A DNA stretch of 64,000 nt from JALOAT01 sp041687015 (GCA_041687015.1 JAWLCT010000004.1:61511-125510); one strand, 5' to 3'. Positions 18,297 through 31,122 are shown, numbered from the stretch's first letter. Translations and numbers: made by a program. The notes: a model not told the origin generated them from the letters alone.

Positions 18297-19913
18297 CTAC
18301 CCCATCGCCCCACGCGCAACGACAGGTTCGATGCCCTGGCTGGCCAGGTATTCGTCATAGGTGCCGCGGAAGTCGACCATGCCGTCGGGGGTGATTTCCA
18401 GGATGCGGGTGGCGAGGGATGAGACGAACTCGCGGTCGTGGCTGACGAAGATCAGCGTGCCCGGGTAATTCTCCAGCGCCAGATTGAGGGACTCGATGGA
18501 TTCCATGTCCAGGTGGTTGGTAGGTTCGTCCATGACCATCACATTGGGCTCTTCGAGCATGAGCCGGCCGAACAGCATGCGGCCCTGCTCACCGCCCGAG
18601 ATCACTTTCACGGACTTGCCCAGTTCGTCCGATGAGAACAGCAGCCGGCCAAGCGTGCCGCGGATCCATTGTTCGTCATGGCGCGGCTTGGCCCACTGGC
18701 GCATCCAGTCGAACAAAGTCATGTCCTCGGCGAAATCCGCCGCGTGATCCTGGGCGAAGTAGCCAATCTGTACGTTTTCGGACCATTTCACCACGCCGCT
18801 GTCGGCCGGCAGATCGCGGACCAGGCAACGCAGCAGGGTGGTTTTGCCGATGCCGTTCTGGCCGATGACGGCAATGCGCTCGCCCACTTCCACCATCAGG
18901 TTGAGGTCTTTGAACAGCGGCTTGTCGTAGCCCTTGGCGAGACCCTCCGCTTCCAGCGCCAGACGGAACAGTTTTTTCTCCTGGTTGAAGCGGATGAAGG
19001 GATTCTGACGGCTGGAGGGCTTGATTTCCTCCAGCTTGATCTTCTCGATCTGACGCGCACGCGAGGTGGCCTGTTTGGCCTTGGAGGCATTCGCCGAGAA
19101 ACGGCTGACGAAGGATTGCAGTTCGGCAATCTGCGCCTTCTTCTTGGCATTGTCCGCCAGCAGGCGTTCGCGCGCCTGGGTGGATGCGGTCATGTAATCG
19201 TCGTAGTTGCCCGGATACACGCGCAGTTCGCCGTAATCCAGGTCAGCCATGTGGGTACACACGCTGTTCAGGAAATGGCGGTCATGGGAGATGATCACCA
19301 TGGTGCTGTTGCGCCCGTTGAGCACGCCTTCCAGCCAGCGGATGGTGTTGATGTCCAGGTTGTTGGTGGGCTCGTCCAGCAGCAGGATATCCGGATCGGC
19401 GAACAGCGCCTGGGCCAGCAGCACGCGCAGCTTCCAGCCCGGCGCCACCGCGCTCATGGGCCCGAAGTGCTGGTCCACCGGAATGCCGACACCCATCAGC
19501 AACTCGCCGGCGCGCGACTCCGCGGTATAGCCGTCCAACTCGGCGAAACGCACTTCCAGGTCGGCCACCTTCATGCCGTCCTCTTCACTCATCTCGGAGA
19601 GGCCGTAGATGCGATCGCGCTCGCGCTTCACCTCCCACAGTTCCGTGTGGCCCATGATCACCGTGTCGATCACCGAATACTGCTCGAAGGCGAACTGGTC
19701 CTGGCGCAGCTTGCCGAGGCGCTCGTCCGGGTCCAACGAGACATTGCCCGAGGTGGGCGCCAAATCGCCGCCCAGGATCTTCATCAGGGTGGACTTGCCG
19801 CAACCGTTGGCGCCGATGAGGCCGTAGCGGTTGCCGTTGCCGAACTTGACGGAGATGTTCTCGAACAGGGGCTTGGCCCCGAACTGCATGGTGATGTTGG
19901 CGGTGGTGAGCAA
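18297..19913 (-). CDS. ybiT: ABC-F family ATPase YbiT
   Basis: A 538-aa soluble protein with two ABC ATPase domains and no membrane part, a translation factor class that acts at the ribosomal E site. Domain 1 has GLIGANGCGKSTLMKIL near 36 and ILLLDEPTNNLDINTIRWLE; domain 2 has AVIGQNGIGKTTLL near 350 and VMVMDEPTNHLDMESIESL near 455. The ABC-F linker lies between them (LLADNAKKKAQIAELQSFVS, SSRQNPFIRF). The sequence follows E. coli YbiT closely from ITMQFGAKPLFENISVKFG to the end. The likely start is TTG at 19913, giving MLTTANITMQFG as in YbiT; no ATG lies between it and the conserved region, and no strong ribosome site is seen. Confidence 0.93.
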   Translation of the reverse strand: MLTTANITMQFGAKPLFENISVKFGNGNRYGLIGANGCGKSTLMKILGGDLAPTSGNVSLDPDERLGKLRQDQFAFEQYSVIDTVIMGHTELWEVKRERDRIYGLSEMSEEDGMKVADLEVRFAELDGYTAESRAGELLMGVGIPVDQHFGPMSAVAPGWKLRVLLAQALFADPDILLLDEPTNNLDINTIRWLEGVLNGRNSTMVIISHDRHFLNSVCTHMADLDYGELRVYPGNYDDYMTASTQARERLLADNAKKKAQIAELQSFVSRFSANASKAKQATSRARQIEKIKLEEIKPSSRQNPFIRFNQEKKLFRLALEAEGLAKGYDKPLFKDLNLMVEVGERIAVIGQNGIGKTTLLRCLVRDLPADSGVVKWSENVQIGYFAQDHAADFAEDMTLFDWMRQWAKPRHDEQWIRGTLGRLLFSSDELGKSVKVISGGEQGRMLFGRLMLEEPNVMVMDEPTNHLDMESIESLNLALENYPGTLIFVSHDREFVSSLATRILEITPDGMVDFRGTYDEYLASQGIEPVVARGAMG

Positions 19914-20066
19914 AACGAAAATACCTGCTGAATATGTGGTTAGGGGCAAGCCCCGCAAAATGGCCGGGTATCTTACCAGATCAGCCCCTCCGGGCTGCGG
20001 ACGAGACAGCGACGGCGAAATCCGGGAGAATGCGCGCCTTGCCTAACAACGACAGGATTAGACCGC

Positions 20067-20915
20067 ATGCGCAAGCTCGCCGCCGTTTTCCCCCTTTTGT
20101 TCGCCGCCCTGATTCTCGTCGCGCTTCCCTATGACGCCGAAGCCAAGCGCATGGGCTTCGGCGGCAACATGGGCCGGCAATACAGCGTGCCGCAGCGCAG
20201 TGCCACGCCCCCGGCCACCGCCCCGCGCCAGACCCAGGCCGCCCCCGCCGCGGGCGCACCCAAGAGCGGTGCCAGCCGTTGGTTCGGTCCCCTCGCCGGC
20301 CTGGTGGCCGGTGGTCTGCTCGCCTCATTGCTGTTCGGTGACGCCTTCGAGGGCATCCAGTTCATGGACATCCTCATGCTCGCCGCCATTGCCTTCGGCA
20401 TCATGATGCTGCTGCGCAATCTGCGTCGCCCTGCCCCGGCGCAGTTGCGTACCGCCCAGGGCCCGGCCTTCGGCAGCGATGCCTTCACCCCCGCAGGCGG
20501 GGCGGCGATGACCGACACACCCGCTGCCGGCCCGTTCGACGCACCGGCGTGGTTCGATGCGGAAAGTTTCATCAAGGGTGCCCGCACCCATTTCATTCGC
20601 CTGCAGGCAGCCTGGGACAAGGGTGATATGAAGGACATCGCCGAATACACCACCCCGGAGCTGTTCGCCAGCTTGCAGGCGGAACGCCTGAGCCGGGGCG
20701 ACGAGCGTCATTACACCGAAGTGGTATACCTGGACACGGAGCTGTTGGGCATGCAGCGCGATGGCGACGACGCCGTGGCGAGCATCCGCTTCTTCGGCGG
20801 CATCCGCGAGGAAGAAAACGGCCCCACTCAGGCGTTTTCAGAGATCTGGCACGTCATCCACGCCTGGGACAATGCCCAGGGAGACTGGTACGTGGCCGGC
20901 ATCCAGCAGCAGTGA
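20067..20915 (+). CDS. Tim44-like domain membrane-anchored protein
   Basis: A 282-aa protein. The N-terminus is a cleavable-looking signal peptide (LLFAALILVALPYDAEA). A Gly/Pro/Ala-rich stretch follows, then two hydrophobic segments (WFGPLAGLVAGGLLASLLFG near 72 and MDILMLAAIAFGIMMLL near 97). The C-terminal Tim44-like domain spans about 155-282 (FIKGARTHFIRLQAAWDKGD, EYTTPELFASLQAE, FSEIWHVIHAWD). Bacterial members are widespread but of unknown function; the name comes from the mitochondrial import protein. It is divergent from ybiT. Confidence 0.88.
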   Translation: MRKLAAVFPLLFAALILVALPYDAEAKRMGFGGNMGRQYSVPQRSATPPATAPRQTQAAPAAGAPKSGASRWFGPLAGLVAGGLLASLLFGDAFEGIQFMDILMLAAIAFGIMMLLRNLRRPAPAQLRTAQGPAFGSDAFTPAGGAAMTDTPAAGPFDAPAWFDAESFIKGARTHFIRLQAAWDKGDMKDIAEYTTPELFASLQAERLSRGDERHYTEVVYLDTELLGMQRDGDDAVASIRFFGGIREEENGPTQAFSEIWHVIHAWDNAQGDWYVAGIQQQ

Positions 20916-20940
20916 TCCTGCGCCCGCGGCGTAGCTCCCC

Positions 20941-21072
20941 TGTAGGAGCCACGCCGTGGGCGATTCCTCACCTGACGTACCGGCGCTGCTGCGCGCCGCC
21001 TAAAAGCGCCGACCCTGTTTGAATTCCAGGACGAACGGCCGCAAGCTATCGCGGCCTCAGGCCGCGGTCCCT
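20941..21072. repeat. Solitary REP elements in 436-bp spacer before the helicase gene
   Basis: TGTAGGAGCCACGCCGTGGG (20941) and the inverted GCTATCGCGGCCTCAGGCCG (21044) are single copies of the REP type clustered at 17.3-18.2 kb. The rest of the 20916-21351 spacer holds no gene I can support; frames extending the helicase upstream there look non-coding. Confidence 0.65.
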
Positions 21073-21351
21073 TCACTCCGCCCCCCGGTCAACCCACGCA
21101 GCACATCCCGCCACGCCCTCTCCCGCAGGGGCCAATCTCGCGCAGGGCGTCACTTCGCCACAATGCGTTCCGCCGCCGCCCCCACACGCCCCGGAACGGG
21201 CAGCGCGATACGAACTCCGCATCCCGCAGGGGGTCAACAAGCAGGCGCCGCACTGGTATCCTTTAGGGTCTTTTTTGCGCCTCAAGCACGCGATGCTCCG
21301 TTCACGCCGACAACCTGCGACCGCCCACGACGGGCCGGCCTTGCCCAGCCC

Positions 21352-24633
<3,282 letters not shown>

Positions 24634-24857
24634 ATCCGTCCAGCAGCGGGCGCTTTCCCCCCTCGTTGACCACGGGTTGCGCTGAAGGAGACGACCTGTG
24701 AAGGCCGGCAGCTCGGGATTTCGTCACCTTGCGACGAAAGCATGACGGAGTTCACATTCGGCCAGCCTTCGCGAAGCAGGAGACCGTGCGGTATGATCCC
24801 GCTAATTATTCGCGTGATATCCGCCTGGATTTTACGCGCACTGTCCACGACAGCTTC

Positions 24858-25616
24858 ATGAGACGATGCATGCCTCGCATTCCCATAATGACTTTCAGGT
24901 TTTTGCTGGCTACCGTCCCTCTGCTGAGTGCCTGTACAGCGCATATGCCGTGGCAGGATGATCGAACGACCGAACTCGAACAGTGCCACTCCCAGCTTGC
25001 GGCTCAACGCGAACTCATCCAGTCCCTGTTGTTGGGCGAGCGTGATGAGTGGCAGCGCAACCAACAAGACATCGCCGCCCGTCTGGAACAGCTGGAGCGT
25101 CTGGTAAGCGACAGTGAAACGGGCGGCGGCAACAGCGAGTTGACTTGTGCGCCGCCTTCACCCGGTGAAAAGGTAATTTTCGGCCGTCTCGAATGGCTCA
25201 ACATCCGTGGTATTGATGACCGTCTGAAAGCCCGCATCGATACTGGCGCCACCACCTCGTCGTTGCACGCGCAGGACATCGTCGAATTCGAACGCGACGG
25301 CAAGCGCTGGGTAAGGTTCAAAACGCTCGGCGAGAGCGAACAACCCTCCGAACTGGAGATGCCCGTGGCGCGCTACATCCGCGTGCGGCAGGCCTCCAGC
25401 AGCCGGATGGAACGTCGTCCGGTTGTGGAACTCCCGGTGAACCTGGGCCGTATCGAACAAGTGGCTGAGTTTTCGCTCACGGATCGCAAGGACATGCTCT
25501 ACCCTGCGCTGCTCGGCCGCGCGTTCTTCATGGATATCGCCGTGGTCGATGTCGCGCGCAAGTTCGTCGAATCGAAGTACCGGCGCGCGCCGACACCGGT
25601 GACGGCCCAACCATGA
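24858..25616 (+). CDS. Retropepsin-like 'ATP-dependent zinc protease' family lipoprotein
   Basis: About 252 aa. The N-terminus is a lipoprotein signal (MTFRFLLATVPLLSACTA, with lipobox LSAC), so the protein is probably anchored in the periplasm. A short coiled segment follows (LEQCHSQLAAQRELIQSLL), then the RimB-like aspartic-protease fold: FGRLEWLNI, the catalytic-type ARIDTGATTSSLHA near residue 126, and LLGRAFF. The family is commonly misnamed zinc protease; the DTGA motif suggests a retropepsin-like enzyme. Its last four bases overlap the start of the transglutaminase gene (ATGA). ATG 24858 or 24870 could be the start; neither has a strong ribosome site. Confidence 0.82.
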   Translation: MRRCMPRIPIMTFRFLLATVPLLSACTAHMPWQDDRTTELEQCHSQLAAQRELIQSLLLGERDEWQRNQQDIAARLEQLERLVSDSETGGGNSELTCAPPSPGEKVIFGRLEWLNIRGIDDRLKARIDTGATTSSLHAQDIVEFERDGKRWVRFKTLGESEQPSELEMPVARYIRVRQASSSRMERRPVVELPVNLGRIEQVAEFSLTDRKDMLYPALLGRAFFMDIAVVDVARKFVESKYRRAPTPVTAQP

Positions 25617-27124
25617 CATCACGCACGCCGTTCCACCTGGTCGTCGCCGGGCTGTTCATCGCCGGCATCGCACTCATGGCCTCTCAACGGTACGTCTACG
25701 ACGTTCCATTACTGCCCGGTGAACATCGCGAGATCTGGGAGGTGGAAGCACAGGTGCATTTCCGCGCGACCGGCGGGCCGGTGCTCGCCTCGCTGGCTAT
25801 TCCGCAGGCACCACCGGGCTTTGTGAAACTGAGCGAACACACGGTGTCGCCCGGCTACGGTGCCAACATCCTCGAACCGCCCTCCGGGCGACGTGTGGAA
25901 TGGTCCATTCGCGAGGCATCAGGCGCCCAGACGCTCTATTACAAGGCCCGCCTGTTGCACAGCGATGAGCCGAGCGCGGTGCGCATCCCGGCACAAGCTG
26001 CGCCTGTTCTGGTGCGCGACGACGCCTTTGCCACCTCCGCCGAGCATCTGCTGACGGAGGCTTACGCGAAATCCGCCTCGCCGCTCTCGCTCACCCGCGA
26101 ACTGTTGGGACAGCTCACCCGCCAGCCCTTGAGTGACCAGGCCCGGGTACTCCTGTCGCAGGTCGGCCCCGAGCAGGTCCTGGTGGATCTCCTGGCAAGA
26201 GCCGGTATTCCTGCCACTGTGGTGCGCGGCCTGTACCTGCGCGATGGCCGCCGTCAGCAGACCCTGGATGCCTTCGTACAAGTTCATGACGGCGAAGAGG
26301 CACAGCTGTTCAATCCGCGTACCGGACGTGAAGGCAGGCCCGCGGATCTCCTGTTGTGGGAAACCACCGGTGCGCCCGTGCTCGACGTGGTGGGTGGAGT
26401 GAATTCGGCCTTGTTGTTTTCCATGATCCGGCAATATCAGCCCGCCACGGAAATTTCCCAGTCCCTGCAAAACGCCGATGGACTACTGAACTTCTCCATC
26501 CACAGCCTGCCCGTGGAAGAACAGGCGATGTTCCAGAACCTGCTCCTGATCCCCGTCGGTGCCCTTATCGTGGTTGCCTTGCGCGTGTTCGTCGGGGTGC
26601 GCACGGCCGGCACGTTCATGCCGGTGCTCATCGCCCTCGCCTTCATGCAGACGTCACTGCTCGCAGGCGTGCCTTTGTTCATCCTGCTCATCAGCGTCGG
26701 ACTGTGGTTCCGTTCTTATGTCTCGCGTCTGAATCTGCTGCTCGTATCGCGTGTCTCGGCCGTGATCATCGCCGTGGTCGGGCTCATCGGCCTGTTTTCG
26801 GTGCTCAGCTTCCGCATGGGCCTGAACGCCGGTCTCAACGTCGTGTTCTTTCCCATGATCATCCTCGCCTGGACCATCGAGCGGATGTCCATCCTGTGGG
26901 AAGAGGAAGGCCCGCGCGAAGTTATTGTGCAGACCGGCGGCAGTCTGTTCACCGCCATTGTGGCTTTCCTGGTGATGGACAGCGCGCTGGTCAAGCACAT
27001 CGCCTTCAACTTCCTCGGACTGCAGTTGGTCATCCTGTCCTTCGTCCTCATGGCGGGCAGCTACACTGGCTATCGCCTGCTGGAACTGCGGCGTTTTGCG
27101 GGTTTCAAGGACGAATACCCATGA
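25613..27124 (+). CDS. Inactive transglutaminase / 7TM fusion protein
   Basis: A 503-aa membrane protein. The N-terminal anchor (LVVAGLFIAGIALMASQRYV) is followed by a periplasmic beta-rich part, then a transglutaminase-like fold (residues about 145-260; VLVDLLARAGIPATVVRGLYL, LFNPRTGREG) in which no clear Cys-His-Asp triad is visible. From about 300 there are seven hydrophobic segments (LLIPVGALIVVALRVFVGVR through LQLVILSFVLMAGSYTGYRL). This matches the paired 'inactive transglutaminase' and '7 transmembrane helices usually fused to an inactive transglutaminase' families. It overlaps both neighbours by four bases, so the three genes form one coupled unit. Confidence 0.85.
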   Translation: MTSRTPFHLVVAGLFIAGIALMASQRYVYDVPLLPGEHREIWEVEAQVHFRATGGPVLASLAIPQAPPGFVKLSEHTVSPGYGANILEPPSGRRVEWSIREASGAQTLYYKARLLHSDEPSAVRIPAQAAPVLVRDDAFATSAEHLLTEAYAKSASPLSLTRELLGQLTRQPLSDQARVLLSQVGPEQVLVDLLARAGIPATVVRGLYLRDGRRQQTLDAFVQVHDGEEAQLFNPRTGREGRPADLLLWETTGAPVLDVVGGVNSALLFSMIRQYQPATEISQSLQNADGLLNFSIHSLPVEEQAMFQNLLLIPVGALIVVALRVFVGVRTAGTFMPVLIALAFMQTSLLAGVPLFILLISVGLWFRSYVSRLNLLLVSRVSAVIIAVVGLIGLFSVLSFRMGLNAGLNVVFFPMIILAWTIERMSILWEEEGPREVIVQTGGSLFTAIVAFLVMDSALVKHIAFNFLGLQLVILSFVLMAGSYTGYRLLELRRFAGFKDEYP

Positions 27125-28119
27125 TCGTCAAACCGAGCGTACTGCGTCGCCTCGGAATCGTCGGCATGAACCGGCGCAACCTGCGCTACATCCATGCCTA
27201 CAACAATCGCGCGCTCTACCCTGCAGTGGACGATAAGCTCAAGACGCGACTGCTCGCTCAGCAGGCCGACATTCCGTCCGCGCGTGTTATCGGTGTGGTG
27301 CGTCGGCCCTATGAAGTGCGCGACCTGGGGAAATGGCTGCCCGCCAACGGTTTCGTGCTCAAGCCGGCCAAGGGCAGCGGTGGCAAGGGCATCCTGGTGA
27401 TTAGTGAAAGCAGCGACCGGGGTCATCGGAAATCCAACGGCCGATGGATTTCCGATGAGGACCTGCAGCGCCACGCCCACAACACCCTGGCAGGCCTGTT
27501 CAGCCTGGGCGGGACACCGGACGTGGTATTGGTCGAGGAGCTCATCCGCAGTGATGACACCTTCGCGGACTACAGCGTCGATGGCGTGCCTGACATCCGC
27601 ATCATCGTGTTCCGCGGCTACCCTGTCATGGCCATGCTGCGCCTGGCCACGCACGCCTCGGATGGCAAGGCCAATCTGCATCAAGGCGCGGTGGGCGTGG
27701 GCATCGACATCGCCAACGGCCGCGCGGTGGGTGGCGTGCAGTTCGACCGCCCCGTGAGCCACCACCCGGATTCCGGCCAGCCGTTACAGCAGCTCGCCGT
27801 GCCGCACTGGCCGACGCTGCTCGACCTTGCCGCCCGATGCCACGAAATGAGCGGGCTGGGTTATCTGGGCGCCGACCTCGTGCTCGACAAACACCGTGGT
27901 CCGTTGCTGCTCGAATTGAATGCCCGCCCCGGTCTCAGCATCCAGGTGGCGAATCGCCAGGGACTGGAGCCGCGACTCCGCCACATCGAGCAAGACGCCC
28001 CCACCGGCGTCACTCCGGCTCAGCGTATCGCCTATGTACGGCGGGTTTTCGGCAAGCCCGTCTCCGCTGACACCGCACCCGACCACGACCCGGTCCCGAA
28101 CATCGCCACGGCCGGGTAA
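27121..28119 (+). CDS. Alpha-L-glutamate ligase-like ATP-grasp protein (RimK-related)
   Basis: A 332-aa ATP-grasp enzyme related to RimK, which adds glutamate residues to a protein or peptide carboxyl. Visible are NGFVLKPAKGSGGKGILVI near residue 79 (ATP-grasp lysine and Gly-rich loop), VLVEELI near 136, DIRIIVFRGYPVMAMLRLA near 158, and the metal-binding end LLLELNARPGLSIQVAN near 261. The gene starts at ATG 27121 inside the stop of the membrane transglutaminase gene. Combined with the retropepsin-like lipoprotein upstream, it suggests a system that adds and trims glutamates, but the target is unknown. A frame extending upstream to 26356 is only overlap with the previous gene. Confidence 0.86.
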   Translation: MIVKPSVLRRLGIVGMNRRNLRYIHAYNNRALYPAVDDKLKTRLLAQQADIPSARVIGVVRRPYEVRDLGKWLPANGFVLKPAKGSGGKGILVISESSDRGHRKSNGRWISDEDLQRHAHNTLAGLFSLGGTPDVVLVEELIRSDDTFADYSVDGVPDIRIIVFRGYPVMAMLRLATHASDGKANLHQGAVGVGIDIANGRAVGGVQFDRPVSHHPDSGQPLQQLAVPHWPTLLDLAARCHEMSGLGYLGADLVLDKHRGPLLLELNARPGLSIQVANRQGLEPRLRHIEQDAPTGVTPAQRIAYVRRVFGKPVSADTAPDHDPVPNIATAG

Positions 28120-28228
28120 AACTGCGCCCGGGGCACGAAGCGCACCGGCGCTGCCGATTTGACGCATCAGCTGCGCTTCATATACTCGATACGCCCCCTC
28201 GTGTCGGTTTCCTCCATGGACGGGCCCT

Positions 28229-29617
28229 ATGGAACTCGACCCGCTGCTGCTGTCACGTATTCAGTTCGGTTTCGTCGTTTCCTTTCATATCCTGTTTCCC
28301 GCCTTCACCATCGGTCTGGCGTCATTCATCGTGGTCCTCGAGGCCCTGTGGCTGTGGCGACGCGACGGCCTCTTTTTGCGCTTGTCTGAATTCTGGACCC
28401 GCCTGTTCGCCGTCTCCTTCGGTATGGGCGTGGTCTCCGGCATCGTAATGTCGTACCAGTTCGGCACCAATTGGAGCCGCTTCTCCCATGCCACCGCCAA
28501 TGTCATCGCCCCGTTGCTTGGCTACGAAGTGCTGACGGCGTTTTTCCTGGAAGCGACGTTTCTCGGTGTGTTGCTGTTCGGCAGAAACCGGGTGCCGCCG
28601 GGTTTCCATTTTTTCTCCGCACTGATGGTCGCCGTCGGAACCCTGTTTTCCGCCTTCTGGATCCTGTCCGCCAATAGCTGGATGCAAACGCCCTCGGGTT
28701 ACGCACTGCGGGACGGCATTTTCCATCCCGCTGACTGGCTGTCGATCATTTTCAACCCGTCCTTCCCCTATCGCCTGGCCCACATGGTGGCTGCCGCCTA
28801 TCTCACGACGGCGTTCGTGGTGATCGGTGTCAGCGCGTGGTTTCTGCGCCACGATCGCTTTCGCCGTTCCTCCCTGGTCACGCTGCGCCTGGGCCTCGTC
28901 TTCGCCGCCGTCGTGGCACCTCTGCAGCTGTTTCTCGGTGACCTGCACGGCCTGAACACCTTTGAACATCAGCCGGCCAAGATCGCGGCCATGGAGGGCC
29001 ATTGGGAGGATCAGCAAGGCGCGCCCCTGTTGTTGTTCGCCATTCCCGATGCGTCCCGCGAAACGAATCATCTTGCCGTTGCGATTCCACTGCTGGGCAG
29101 TCTCATCCTGACCCATGACGCCCACGGCGAAGTGCCCGGCCTCAAGCGCTATTCACCGGAGGATCGCCCGCCCGTGCTGGTGGTGTTCTGGACATTTCGG
29201 GTAATGGTCGCCATGGGCTTGTGGATGATTTTCGTGGCATGGCGCGGCAGCTGGCTGCTCTGGCGCAGGCGACTGGAGAGCAGTCGCGGCTTTTTGCGGC
29301 TGTGCAGCTTTTCTTTGCCTGTCGGCTTCGTCGCGCTCCTGGCCGGCTGGATAACCACGGAAATCGGCCGTCAGCCCTGGACGGTCTACGGGTTGCTGCG
29401 CACTCGGGATTCCGTCTCACCCGTCGAGGGTTCCAGCGTGCTGATTTCGTTGCTGGCCTTTTTGCTGGCCTACGCAGTGATCTTCGGCTTCGGAACGTAT
29501 TACCTCGGCAAAATCGTTCGTGGGGGACCTTCTCCGGCCATGCCCGACGGGGAGGTGCACACGCCGTTGCGGCCGTTGTCCGGCGCCGGTCGCGCCAGCG
29601 GCGATGAAAAGGAGTAA
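28229..29617 (+). CDS. cydA: Cytochrome bd-type quinol oxidase subunit I (CioA-like)
   Basis: A 462-aa heme-bearing subunit of a bd-type terminal oxidase in the inner membrane. The high-spin heme ligand region has His20 in FHILFPAFTIG, then VVSGIVMSYQFGTNWSRF near 72, YRLAHMVAAAYLTTAF near 183 and the quinol-site end signature AGWITTEIGRQPW near 377. The Q-loop between helices is short, as in CioA-type cyanide-insensitive oxidases rather than E. coli CydA. cydB follows after 3 bp. bd oxidases protect nitrogenase by fast O2 uptake in Azotobacter; such a role here is inference, since the nif genes are 14 kb away. Confidence 0.94.
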   Translation: MELDPLLLSRIQFGFVVSFHILFPAFTIGLASFIVVLEALWLWRRDGLFLRLSEFWTRLFAVSFGMGVVSGIVMSYQFGTNWSRFSHATANVIAPLLGYEVLTAFFLEATFLGVLLFGRNRVPPGFHFFSALMVAVGTLFSAFWILSANSWMQTPSGYALRDGIFHPADWLSIIFNPSFPYRLAHMVAAAYLTTAFVVIGVSAWFLRHDRFRRSSLVTLRLGLVFAAVVAPLQLFLGDLHGLNTFEHQPAKIAAMEGHWEDQQGAPLLLFAIPDASRETNHLAVAIPLLGSLILTHDAHGEVPGLKRYSPEDRPPVLVVFWTFRVMVAMGLWMIFVAWRGSWLLWRRRLESSRGFLRLCSFSLPVGFVALLAGWITTEIGRQPWTVYGLLRTRDSVSPVEGSSVLISLLAFLLAYAVIFGFGTYYLGKIVRGGPSPAMPDGEVHTPLRPLSGAGRASGDEKE

Positions 29618-29620
29618 TCA

Positions 29621-30622
29621 ATGGATGAGTGGCTACCGCTGATCTGGTATGGCGTTATCGGCTTCGCGGTATTCATGTATGTATTGCTCGATGGGTTCGA
29701 TCTGGGCGTGGGCATCCTGTTTCCCTTCGCATCGTCCCGTGCACATCGTGACGTCATGATGAATTCCGTCGCGCCGGTCTGGGACGGCAACGAAACCTGG
29801 CTGATACTCGGTGGCGGCGGCTTGTTCGTGGCATTTCCGCTGGTCTATGCAACGGCCCTGCCCGCCCTTTATCTGCCACTACTCCTGATGCTCATCGCCC
29901 TGGTGTTCCGCGGGGTGGCTTTCGAATTCCGCTTCCGTGCGGATCGCAGCCGTCGATTCTGGAGCACGGGATTTTTTGCCGGCTCGCTGTTTGCCAGCTT
30001 CGCCCAAGGCATCATCCTGGGCAATTTCGTGCGTGGTATCCGGGTGGAAGGCGTCAGCTTCGCAGGCGGTGCCCTCGACTGGCTGAACCCGTTCAGCCTT
30101 TTTACCGGGGTTGCAGTGGTTATCGGGTATGCACTGCTCGGCGCCACCTGGCTGATACTCAAGACCGAAGGCGATCTCCAGGCCTGGAGTTACCGCCTGG
30201 TGCGCCCGCTTACGGTCGGAATGATCGGCGCCATCGTCCTGGTCAGCCTGTGGACGCCCATGATGAGTGCGGCGATCGCGGCACGCTGGTTCAGTTGGCC
30301 GAACATGCTGTGGCTGTCACCGGTTCCATTGATCACAGCCGTGCTTTCGCTGTGGTTGTGGCGCGCCGAAACACGCCGCGCCGAGCGCGCGCCCTTTCTG
30401 CTGACCCTGGGACTTTTCCTGCTTTCCTTCATCGGCCTTGCCATCAGCCTGTGGCCCAACATCCTGCCCCCGGACATCACCGTCTGGCGCGCCGCCTCCG
30501 CGCCCTCGACGCAGCTCTTCATGCTCGTGGGCGTGTTGTTTCTGATGCCGCTGATCCTTGGCTACACTGCCTTCTCGTATTACGTGTTCCGCGGCAAAGT
30601 GCGCCACGGCGAAGGATACTGA
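29621..30622 (+). CDS. cydB: Cytochrome bd-type quinol oxidase subunit II
   Basis: A 333-aa membrane protein partner of CydA. It starts MDEWLPLIWYGVIGFAVFMY and carries VLLDGFDLGVGILFPFA, the conserved VAPVWDGNETWLILGGGGLF near residue 50, FRGVAFEFRFRAD near 90, ASFAQGIILGNFVRGI near 125 and PFLLTLGLFLLSFIGLAISL near 262. Eight or nine hydrophobic segments are visible. It is translated just after cydA, with GGAG in front of the start. No small CydX-type ORF was recognised downstream. Confidence 0.94.
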   Translation: MDEWLPLIWYGVIGFAVFMYVLLDGFDLGVGILFPFASSRAHRDVMMNSVAPVWDGNETWLILGGGGLFVAFPLVYATALPALYLPLLLMLIALVFRGVAFEFRFRADRSRRFWSTGFFAGSLFASFAQGIILGNFVRGIRVEGVSFAGGALDWLNPFSLFTGVAVVIGYALLGATWLILKTEGDLQAWSYRLVRPLTVGMIGAIVLVSLWTPMMSAAIAARWFSWPNMLWLSPVPLITAVLSLWLWRAETRRAERAPFLLTLGLFLLSFIGLAISLWPNILPPDITVWRAASAPSTQLFMLVGVLFLMPLILGYTAFSYYVFRGKVRHGEGY

Positions 30623-30710
30623 ACCGCTGACCTGAGGCTTGTCAGTCCTGGCGCTCGCGCCTACGGATGACGATTATTTTCCCTTGCTCGCCTCGCAAGC
30701 CGTCGTTCAC

Positions 30711-31100
30711 TCAGGCCGCCAGCGCGTTGCGCACCCGTTCGAGTCGCTCCCTCACGTCGCGACCAATAACGGACAGCTCGGGATTGTCCACCAACCCCAG
30801 CACGGCGGCAGGATCCATGAAACCCACGACGTTCTTGCCAGGCTCCCGCTCACGTACCACCACGTTGCATGGCAGCAACAAGCCGATATCCGGCTCCATA
30901 TCCAGGGCACGGTTCGCCATGGTGGGATTGCAGGCGCCCAGGATTTTGTAAGGAGCCTTTTCCAGTCCCAGCTTCGCTTTCAAGGTCGCCTGTACATCGA
31001 TCTCGGTCAGGACACCGAAACCTTCACGCTTGAGCGCATCCGTCACCTGTCCGACCACTGCGTCGAAACCACCGTCCACATCCACCGTAAAACCGTACAT
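30711..31100 (-). CDS. DUF302 domain protein
   Basis: A 129-aa protein of the DUF302 family (residues about 15-110; VLTEIDVQATLKAKLG, YKILGACNPTMANRALDMEP, LLPCNVVVRE). These proteins have an unknown, possibly ligand-binding, role and often occur near respiratory or sulfur-metabolism genes. The ATG at 31100 (MYGFTVDVDG) has AGGAGG just upstream, which excludes a longer frame. It follows the SHOCT gene by 22 bp and is probably in one transcript with it; cydB is convergent. Confidence 0.85.
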   Translation of the reverse strand: MYGFTVDVDGGFDAVVGQVTDALKREGFGVLTEIDVQATLKAKLGLEKAPYKILGACNPTMANRALDMEPDIGLLLPCNVVVREREPGKNVVGFMDPAAVLGLVDNPELSVIGRDVRERLERVRNALAA

Positions 31101-31122
31101 GCCGCCTCCTCGCACGTTCGTC

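Noticed and set aside
21019..21351. Upstream extension of the SNF2 helicase frame
   Set aside because: The extra 111 codons cover REP sequence and low-complexity Arg/Pro codons; the conserved start is at 21352.
26356..27120. Upstream extension of the glutamate-ligase-like gene
   Set aside because: It overlaps the membrane transglutaminase gene in another frame; the conserved ligase N-terminus starts at ATG 27121.
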